Assembly (NCBI GenBank): GCA_014728435.1
Contig: WJLP01000011.1
Coordinates: forward strand, 1-12,793
Length of the DNA: 12,793 nucleotides
Reading direction: 5' to 3'
Source: Candidatus Uhrbacteria bacterium
GTDB lineage: Bacteria > Patescibacteriota > Patescibacteriia > 2-12-FULL-60-25
Part shown: piece by piece, positions 7,798 through 12,793 of the stretch
Position numbering within the stretch: the stretch's first letter is position 1
Layout of the letters: each line of letters opens with the position of its first letter
The notes under the pieces: model-generated
Database searches by the model: none
Told to the model about the DNA's origin: nothing
Seen by the model: only the letters and a program-made list of their open reading frames with translations
Position numbers and translations under genes: made by a program

Positions 7798-9015
7798 ATG
7801 TTCGACGCCCCCAACAATCTCCCCGTAGAACCCAAGCAAGGTTCCGGCAACGCACAGCCTCAAGCTCCGGCACAACCGCAAGCCGCCCAACCCCAACCGC
7901 AGAAGATGGAAGGGGGTATTAACGTTCCCGGCACCAAAGAACCCGAGGATATTTTTGCCGACATCAACGAACCTGCTCCGAGTACTCCGCAGACCCCGGC
8001 TCCTCAAGCCAGCCCCTCTGCGCCCAAAAGAGGTTTTCCCTGGAAAATAATTTTAGGCATTGGTATACCGCTGGTCGTCATCGGTTTAGGTGTGGGTGCT
8101 TACTTTGTTTATCAAAATTATTTTGCCGGAGAAGATGGCTCACTTGTTACCGACAATGGCCAAGCTGTTGCTCCCACCACCATACCCGCCACGTCCGAGC
8201 CATCCGACGAACCGCCCGTGGAATCACCCATTCCCAAACCCGACGAAGATAAAATGGCCGCCTCGCAAGCTTCCATGGCATTGCTCAAAGCCCAAGCCGA
8301 ACAAGGGCAAATGCAAGCAACCGGAAGTGATATGATGATGGTTGAGGGAATGATGCAAGCGGAGGAGGGCGCGGCCACAGATACCATGGATAGCATGGAA
8401 GTCGCGGAAATCACGCAACCGCAAGTAACCATGGAAGATGAGCAAGAACCTCAAGTTCAACTGTCGCCGGGCGTTGATTCCGATAATGACGGTTTAACCA
8501 ACTCCGAAGAGCTTCTCCTCGGTTCGGATCCCAATGTCACGGATTCAGACGGTGACGGCTTTGCCGATGGCAGTGAAGTGGAAAACGGTTATGATCCGGC
8601 GGCACCCGACACAGCTCTTGCGGTTTCAAATAACATGAAAACCGAAAAGATCGGTACCACGGTCTTTGCCATGCCCGCCGCTTGGAGGCGCAACTCCGGC
8701 CCGGACGGCGCGGTTATAGTTTATACCGGAACCCCGGCAAATATCGAAATAAGCACGCAAAACTATACCGGCGCTTCCGGATTATTGACCTGGTTGGTGA
8801 ACAAGAAGCAGGGCACAAGCGTCACAGATTATGAATCCGGCAGTAATATGAACGGAGCTGAAGTTGTTTATTCGAGCGACAGGTTAACCGCTTGGTTACT
8901 GATGGATAATACTGTTTACACCCTAAATTACAAAGCCAATGGCGCGGCCACTTTGGATTTTTTAAGCATCTTTGAGTACATGCTAAAAAGCGCCACCTTA
9001 GCCAAATCCAACTAA
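7798..9015 (+). CDS. Membrane-anchored protein with calcium-binding TSP3-like repeats
   Basis: 405 residues, ATG start without a Shine-Dalgarno sequence. Residues 1-80 are Pro/Gln/Ala rich and probably cytoplasmic. Residues 84-106 form one membrane helix (IILGIGIPLVVIGLGVGAYF). Residues 107-220 are a low-complexity stalk, with 11 methionines between 153 and 212. Residues 227-267 carry two acidic loops, DSDNDGLTNSEE and DSDGDGFADGSE, of the thrombospondin type 3 / EF-hand-like calcium-binding class. Residues 280-402 form a compact alpha/beta domain (FAMPAAW, a LLTWLV helix, VYTLNY strand, FEYMLKSA) that looks PsbP-like; this fold call is weak. It shares this layout with the next gene, so the two are probably paralogues. 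Likely role: calcium-dependent envelope or surface protein. Confidence 0.85.
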   Translation: MFDAPNNLPVEPKQGSGNAQPQAPAQPQAAQPQPQKMEGGINVPGTKEPEDIFADINEPAPSTPQTPAPQASPSAPKRGFPWKIILGIGIPLVVIGLGVGAYFVYQNYFAGEDGSLVTDNGQAVAPTTIPATSEPSDEPPVESPIPKPDEDKMAASQASMALLKAQAEQGQMQATGSDMMMVEGMMQAEEGAATDTMDSMEVAEITQPQVTMEDEQEPQVQLSPGVDSDNDGLTNSEELLLGSDPNVTDSDGDGFADGSEVENGYDPAAPDTALAVSNNMKTEKIGTTVFAMPAAWRRNSGPDGAVIVYTGTPANIEISTQNYTGASGLLTWLVNKKQGTSVTDYESGSNMNGAEVVYSSDRLTAWLLMDNTVYTLNYKANGAATLDFLSIFEYMLKSATLAKSN

Positions 9016-9020
9016 AATAT

Positions 9021-10439
9021 ATGCCAGATAAAGAGCAGCAAAAAAAGAAGCCTGATAAAGAGCCCAATAAAGAGGCCGCTTCAGACCAAATCGCCGCCAA
9101 GCAGGTCAAGGGAAAATCCGGTAAGCAAATCCATGTCATCCCGGACCAATTTTACGGCGCGGCGCTAAAGACCAAGCTGCAGACCAAGGATAAAGAGTCA
9201 ACTCCCGAAGGTGTTGCGCCGCCAAAGAAGTCTTTTCCTTTTGTGCCAATTATTATCGGTATAATTTTACTTGTAGCAATCGGCGTTGGCGGTTATTTCG
9301 CTTACATGTATCGCGATGCTATTCTTGGCGCGCCTCCGGCACCGGAGCCCGTAGCTGAGGCCGAACCCGAGCCCGAACCCGAGCCCGAACCGCCGCCTCC
9401 TCCGCCCAGCGCGCCCGCCGATCTGTCGGCAACGTCAACCAATCCGCGCAGCGTCACGATTTCTTGGGAAGATACCTCAGATAATGAGGCGGCATTCAGA
9501 GTGGAGCGCCGCCCGGAAACGCAAACCATTTTTTCTCGCGTGTCCGACCTGCCTCCCAACAGCACAACTTTCCAAGATAACTCCGTGCAAGCCAGCACAA
9601 CCTACATGTATCGCGTTATAGCCAGAAACAATCAGGGCGAGTCGCCAGGCAGTAATGAGGCTATGGTAACAACGCCGCCGCTTCCTCCGGAACCCGAAAA
9701 AGTCGAACCTTTGCCCCCGGCCGGCCTTGATACGGATTCAGACGGCTTAAGTGATTTGGAAGAGTCGCTATTTGGCGCGGACCCGCGCTCCCCGGATACG
9801 GAAGGAGATGGCTTTTTAGATGGCAACGAAGTCTTCAACTTGTACAATCCAAACGGTAGAGCACCCGCAAAACTAACCGAAAGCGGCTTAATGAAAGAAT
9901 TCAGCGGGGAAATCGGCTGGAAAATACTGATCCCTAAAGAATGGGAGGGTACTTTAGAGGCGCCCGACGGCTCGTCTGCCACCGTCTCATCCGATCATGG
10001 TGAAACTTTCACGATTACAATTGAAAACAATGCCAATAATCAGGAAATAATCGAATGGTATTTGGCGCGAAACCCGGAAGTTAACAGGTCTGATATCCTT
10101 TTTTACAGATCCAAGGGCGGTTATGAAGGTATAATCGGCGCCGACTTGCTAACCACCTACTTGCCCTGGAACGGAAAAATCTTCATCTTCAAATATCAGA
10201 TGAACGACCAGCCCTTCATTAATTACCGCACAGCCTACTCCATGATGCTAAACTCTTTGGAACTTACCGGGCTCTCCGGTGAAGTTATTCCAGCCGGAAC
10301 CGGGCAGCTTCCGTTTGAACCGGCCGCCACCAAACAAGGCGAAATGACCCAGCCAATGTCGATTGATGAAGCGACATCTTCCGAAGCAACCGGGGATGTC
10401 TTCCCCGATCCCGAGCAGCCGGCCACCTCAACTCAATAA
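9021..10439 (+). CDS. Membrane-anchored protein with FN3 and TSP3-like repeats
   Basis: 472 residues; starts five bases after the previous stop, with no Shine-Dalgarno sequence. The N-terminus (1-70) is highly charged and Lys-rich, hence cytoplasmic. Residues 74-97 are a membrane helix (FVPIIIGIILLVAIGVGGYF). A Pro/Glu stalk follows (104-130), including EPEPEPEPEP. A fibronectin type III domain spans about 132-218 (PADLSAT, VTISWED, FRVERR, YMYRVIARNNQGES). Calcium-type loops DTDSDGLSDLEE and DTEGDGFLDGNE lie at 237-278. The C-terminal domain (about 290-416; GWKILIPKEW, IIEWYLA, IFIFKYQM, YSMMLNSLEL) matches the layout of the preceding protein's C-terminal domain. A 50-residue Pro/Ser/Thr tail ends it. 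The stop overlaps the ybeY start by one base, so the surface genes run into the housekeeping genes. Confidence 0.87.
   Translation: MPDKEQQKKKPDKEPNKEAASDQIAAKQVKGKSGKQIHVIPDQFYGAALKTKLQTKDKESTPEGVAPPKKSFPFVPIIIGIILLVAIGVGGYFAYMYRDAILGAPPAPEPVAEAEPEPEPEPEPPPPPPSAPADLSATSTNPRSVTISWEDTSDNEAAFRVERRPETQTIFSRVSDLPPNSTTFQDNSVQASTTYMYRVIARNNQGESPGSNEAMVTTPPLPPEPEKVEPLPPAGLDTDSDGLSDLEESLFGADPRSPDTEGDGFLDGNEVFNLYNPNGRAPAKLTESGLMKEFSGEIGWKILIPKEWEGTLEAPDGSSATVSSDHGETFTITIENNANNQEIIEWYLARNPEVNRSDILFYRSKGGYEGIIGADLLTTYLPWNGKIFIFKYQMNDQPFINYRTAYSMMLNSLELTGLSGEVIPAGTGQLPFEPAATKQGEMTQPMSIDEATSSEATGDVFPDPEQPATSTQ
9363..9390 (+). repeat. 12-bp tandem repeat encoding the Glu-Pro stalk
   Basis: GAACCCGAGCCC occurs at 9363-9374 and again without change at 9375-9386, with a partial third copy. 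Each unit is four codons (Glu-Pro-Glu-Pro), so copy-number change by slippage would lengthen or shorten the extracellular stalk without breaking the frame. Confidence 0.8.
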
Positions 10440-10873
10440 TGCAAAACAAGCTTAAAACCGAAATTTCCATCCATGGCCGTGTGCCCGCGCCTTTTAGTAA
10501 ACAAAAAATCACCGCCATGATCCGCGAGATTCTTGCCCAAGCCAAGATCGACGCCCAAAGTATCGGTCTTTCTTTTGCAGGTCAAGCTAAAATGCAGACT
10601 TATAACAGGGCGTATCGTAAAAAAAACAAGCCCACCGACGTCCTGTCTTTCGCTTACGCTCCTCGCCGCAAGTCGGAGGGGCTGGAAGGTGATATCATCA
10701 TCTGCCCCGCGTATGTAAAGCAAGATATCAAAAACAGCGACACGCCGTTTACCGAGCAGATGAAGCGCTTACTGGTACACGGAGTTTTGCATTTAGCCGG
10801 CATGGATCACGCCAAAGAAGCTGACGCCAAAAAGATGTTTACCAAGCAAGAAAAGATCTTAAGAACACTATGA
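10439..10873 (+). CDS. ybeY: Endoribonuclease YbeY (rRNA maturation factor)
   Basis: 144 residues, close to the usual 150 or so. The zinc-binding signature HGVLHLAGMDH is complete, with His-114, His-118 and His-124. The upstream family motif NRAYRKKNKPTDVLSF (56-71) and the strand GDIIICP (84-90) are also present. YbeY is a single-strand-specific metal-dependent RNase that takes part in 16S rRNA 3'-end maturation and ribosome quality control in the cytoplasm. The ATG shares its A with the TAA stop of the upstream gene (TAATG), and the gene's own stop overlaps dgkA in an ATGA, so it is probably translated by coupling. No Shine-Dalgarno sequence is seen. All key residues are intact. Confidence 0.95.
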   Translation: MQNKLKTEISIHGRVPAPFSKQKITAMIREILAQAKIDAQSIGLSFAGQAKMQTYNRAYRKKNKPTDVLSFAYAPRRKSEGLEGDIIICPAYVKQDIKNSDTPFTEQMKRLLVHGVLHLAGMDHAKEADAKKMFTKQEKILRTL

Positions 10874-11241
10874 ATACACTTAAAGCCCTAACGAAAAGCT
10901 TTTCCCATGCCTGGCAGGGGCTTTTATTGGCTTTCAAGCATGAACGCAGTTTTCGTTATCAACTGGCGGGTGCTTTAATCGTCCTTATCCTCATATTCAT
11001 CCTTCCTCTGGAAAGATGGGAGATAGCATTGTTGATACTATGCATCGGTGCTGTGCTTGTGCTAGAATTACTTAATAGCATTGTTGAACGCTTTGTGGAT
11101 ATCGTTAAACCGCGTGTGCATGATTATGCGCGCATGGTTAAAGATTTATCAGCGGGCGCAGTGCTTGTTATGGCCGCGACAGCCTTTATTTTGGCTTTAA
11201 TTATTTTTTGGCCGCATTTACACCTTCTAGGTAGATTATGA
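10870..11241 (+). CDS. dgkA: Diacylglycerol/undecaprenol kinase family membrane protein
   Basis: 123 residues, the normal size for the family. It begins with the ATGA overlap with ybeY and ends in another ATGA overlap with ftsA. Three membrane helices are visible at about 33-48, 51-67 and 95-115. Family motifs are present: the ERSFRYQ segment at 25-31, the ELLNSIVERFVD segment (Glu-66, Asn-69, Glu-73) and KDLSAGAVL (91-99). These proteins phosphorylate lipid alcohols with ATP at the inner membrane face. Gram-positive-type members act mainly on undecaprenol, recycling the cell-wall carrier lipid. Which substrate is used here cannot be told from sequence. Its place between ybeY and ftsA fits an envelope and division role. 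Confidence 0.92.
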   Translation: MNTLKALTKSFSHAWQGLLLAFKHERSFRYQLAGALIVLILIFILPLERWEIALLILCIGAVLVLELLNSIVERFVDIVKPRVHDYARMVKDLSAGAVLVMAATAFILALIIFWPHLHLLGRL

Positions 11242-12497
11242 AAGGGCAATTGATTATTGGATTGGATTTGGGATCATCCGCAATACGCATTGTGGCCGGC
11301 CAGCTAATGCAAGAAAAAGGCGAAGCGGGTGCTCTTACCTGCATCGGAGCCGCTGAAACCAAATCCGAAGGCATTTCCAAAGCCGGTATAAGCTCATTTG
11401 AAGACGCCGTGAGCTCTATTTCGGCATGCCTCGATCAGGCCGAACGGGTAATTGGAATACCCATAGAAGAAGTTTATGTCAGTATCGGCGGCACGCAGAT
11501 AGAGGTTACGGACGCCAAAGGCATAATCGGCGTGTCTCGCAATGACCAAACCATTAAAACCGAAGACATCGCTCGCGCCATCGAGGCCGCCAGAGCTTAC
11601 GCGCAAACCCCAAACTACGAGATAATCCACGTACTGCCCAGAAAGTTCACCGTGGACAGCCAAACCGACATCAAAGACCCCATCGGCATGCAGGGTATTC
11701 GTTTGGAATCCGAAGTCAAAATTATCCAAGGCTTGGCCAATCACTTAAGAAATATAACCAAAGCCGTGTTTCGCACCAAAGTCGATATCGTTGAACTTGT
11801 CTATTCGCCAATTGCCGCGGCCGAAGCCGTCATGGGCAAGCGCGCCAAAGAGCAGGGCGTCTGTGTGGTTAACATGGGCGCAACCACAACCGGTATGGCT
11901 GTCTATGAAGATAACGATCTTGTGCATGCCGCCACCTTTCCCATAGGCTCTGACCACATTACATCCGATCTGGTCTATACTTTACGCACTTCATTCGACG
12001 TTGCCGAAAGGCTTAAACGCGCGCGCGGCAATGCCAAGCCCGATGATCTCGACAAAGAAGATATCGTGGATTTAAAAGATTACGGAGCCGAAGTCAGTGA
12101 AGAGGTGCAATTAAAATTTGTAGCCGAAGTAATCGAAGCCAGAGCCGAAGAAATTTTCGAAAAAGTGGAAGCCGAATTAAAAACAATTGAGCGCTCCGGC
12201 ATGTTGCCTGCCGGCATTATTCTCACGGGCGGCGGAGCAAAACTTCCCGGTATCACAGAGGTTGCTCGCCGAGTTTTTCACCTTCCGGCCGCCGTGGGCG
12301 CGTCCTCGCTTGAAAGCTCTGTTCCCGAACTTGTTCAAGACCCGGCTTTTGCCACTGCCGTGGGCTTGGTTGAATGGGGTTACGAGGCGGAGCGCAATGA
12401 AGAGGGCGGAGGTTTTTCGGGTTCCGGCTTACTCGGAGGTATTATCGGCAAAGCTTCAGATCCTCTAAAAAGAATCTTTAAAAGTTTCATGCCCTAA
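11238..12497 (+). CDS. ftsA: Cell division protein FtsA
   Basis: 419 residues, typical for the family. Actin-like ATPase signatures: phosphate 1 GLDLGSSAIR (8-17), phosphate 2 VVNMGATTTGMAV (210-222) and the adenosine motif LTGGGAKLPGI (329-339). The SHS2/1C subdomain region includes VYVSIGGTQIEV and the family's VLPRKFTVDSQTDIKDPIGM block (132-151). The C-terminus ends in DPLKRIFKSFMP, an amphipathic membrane-targeting helix after a glycine-rich linker. FtsA tethers FtsZ filaments to the inner membrane and recruits later division proteins. The phosphate-2 motif has Asn where many FtsA proteins have Asp (DIGGGTTD type). The gene starts in an ATGA overlap with dgkA; the AGG upstream is at best a weak ribosome binding site. 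ftsZ does not follow directly. Confidence 0.95.
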   Translation: MKGQLIIGLDLGSSAIRIVAGQLMQEKGEAGALTCIGAAETKSEGISKAGISSFEDAVSSISACLDQAERVIGIPIEEVYVSIGGTQIEVTDAKGIIGVSRNDQTIKTEDIARAIEAARAYAQTPNYEIIHVLPRKFTVDSQTDIKDPIGMQGIRLESEVKIIQGLANHLRNITKAVFRTKVDIVELVYSPIAAAEAVMGKRAKEQGVCVVNMGATTTGMAVYEDNDLVHAATFPIGSDHITSDLVYTLRTSFDVAERLKRARGNAKPDDLDKEDIVDLKDYGAEVSEEVQLKFVAEVIEARAEEIFEKVEAELKTIERSGMLPAGIILTGGGAKLPGITEVARRVFHLPAAVGASSLESSVPELVQDPAFATAVGLVEWGYEAERNEEGGGFSGSGLLGGIIGKASDPLKRIFKSFMP

Positions 12498-12502
12498 CGA
12501 TT

Positions 12503-12594
12503 AGTTAAAAGTAAAAAAATATAAAGAGGTTTGGAAAGAAGTAAAACAAGGCGCAAGTTGCTTTGTTTTTTATTCACTCTTTAATCTTTTAACT
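12503..12594. repeat. 92-bp imperfect palindrome enclosing the ftsA terminator
   Basis: AGTTAAAAG (12503-12511) is complementary to CTTTTAACT (12586-12594). TAAAGAG (12522-12528) is complementary to CTCTTTA (12577-12583). The terminator stem (12543-12569) lies at the centre, so three nested stems share nearly one axis. Internal loops of unequal length separate them. It could be an elaborate terminator or a miniature mobile palindrome. Confidence 0.5.
12543..12571 (+). terminator. Intrinsic terminator after ftsA
   Basis: The left arm AAAACAAGGC (12543-12552) pairs with GCTTTGTTTT (12560-12569): ten base pairs with one G-U, around a 7-base loop, and the run of Ts continues to 12571. It lies 46 bases after the ftsA stop. 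The A-rich left flank could make it work on both strands. It marks the end of the ybeY-dgkA-ftsA transcript. Confidence 0.6.
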
Positions 12595-12616
12595 TGTCAC
12601 TTGCTACTGTATATGT

Positions 12617-12625
12617 TGTGGATAA
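12617..12625 (-). promoter_or_regulatory. Consensus DnaA box
   Basis: TGTGGATAA on the plus strand is the exact complement of the consensus DnaA box TTATCCACA. It sits in the AT-rich gap between ftsA and the next gene. Only one copy is seen, without other clear boxes, so it does not make an origin. It could be a DnaA-responsive regulatory site or chance: a 9-mer arises now and then in AT-rich DNA. Confidence 0.4.
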
Positions 12626-12688
12626 GTATAAAAATAAAAAATATTAATACGCTGCACGCGCTCAGATACATATTGCACTCCTCTAACC

Positions 12689-12694
12689 AAGGAG
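12689..12694 (+). promoter_or_regulatory. Strong ribosome binding site, AAGGAG
   Basis: AAGGAG ends four bases before the ATG at 12699. It is the only clear Shine-Dalgarno sequence in the window and fixes the start of the last gene. Confidence 0.75.
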
Positions 12695-12698
12695 AAAC

Positions 12699-12793
12699 AT
12701 GCAAATACAGCGCAAAGGATACAACATCAAAGGATTTTGGAAGATAACCGACTATGCCATACGCTTGGGACGTATGGTCACAGACGAAGCTCA
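12699..12793 (+). CDS. N-terminal fragment of unknown protein, possibly a transposase
   Basis: The frame opens with ATG after a good ribosome binding site and runs off the right edge after 31 codons (MQIQRKGYNIKGFWKITDYA, then IRLGRMVTDEA). The fragment is basic and begins with a short helix-like segment. To my eye it resembles the leader of helix-turn-helix plus integrase-core transposases (IS481-like), where a 'RLGRMT.EA' stretch precedes the first helix of the DNA-binding domain. This is a weak resemblance on 31 residues. It is not the start of FtsZ, which would be expected after ftsA in many bacteria. The terminator and strong, atypical ribosome binding site suggest a separate transcription unit. 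Confidence 0.55.
   Translation, partial: MQIQRKGYNIKGFWKITDYAIRLGRMVTDEA

Noticed and set aside
10870..11241. Alternative genetic code with UGA read as glycine
   Set aside because: ybeY and dgkA both end in TGA at the expected family lengths, and no in-frame TGA is needed to keep any gene open.
12617..12650. Replication origin near the DnaA box
   Set aside because: Only one consensus box is visible and there is no box cluster, DnaA or DnaN gene or 13-mer array in the window.
12601..12650. Sigma-70 promoter for the last gene
   Set aside because: TTGCTA and TTGTGG could serve as -35 boxes, but no good -10 box lies at 16-18 bases from either, so no promoter is called.

Overview
The window looks like chromosomal DNA of a Candidate Phyla Radiation (Patescibacteria) bacterium, most likely Parcubacteria-like. 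This is inferred from four things: an enormous cysteine-rich extracellular protein mixing DUF4215-type repeats, Ig-like folds and a pilin-like module; single-pass membrane proteins with calcium-binding thrombospondin-3-like repeats; a compact ybeY-dgkA-ftsA gene string; and the near absence of Shine-Dalgarno sequences. TAA, TAG and TGA all end genes, so there is no sign of the UGA-glycine code of Gracilibacteria/SR1. Every gene is on the plus strand.

Positions 1-7470 are one open frame cut by the left window edge: a surface or secreted protein of at least 2489 residues with roughly 145 cysteines. In order it has a block of disulfide-type repeats, an SbsA-like Ig domain carrying a tryptophan-rich insertion, a second Ig-like region, a domain resembling the globular part of type II secretion or type IV pseudopilins, a second and longer cysteine-repeat block, an AT-rich stretch of unusual composition, a carboxypeptidase-regulatory-like beta domain and a large unrecognised C-terminal region with no visible membrane anchor. 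One base later comes an 86-residue membrane protein with a proline-rich tail.

After a 65-bp AT-rich gap with a palindrome lie two tandem genes of shared architecture (7798-9015 and 9021-10439): cytoplasmic N-terminus, one membrane helix, low-complexity stalk, thrombospondin-3/EF-hand-like calcium repeats and a similar C-terminal domain. The second also has a fibronectin type III domain. I infer that the first four genes form a cell-envelope locus for adhesion, surface structure or an appendage.

Positions 10439-12497 hold conserved housekeeping genes joined by 1-4 base overlaps: ybeY (rRNA-maturation endoribonuclease), dgkA (diacylglycerol/undecaprenol kinase) and ftsA (division actin homologue). 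A good intrinsic terminator inside a larger imperfect palindrome follows ftsA, then a consensus DnaA box. The right edge cuts the start of a gene with a strong ribosome binding site, possibly a transposase. No ftsZ follows ftsA directly. No tRNA, rRNA, CRISPR array or complete insertion sequence was seen.
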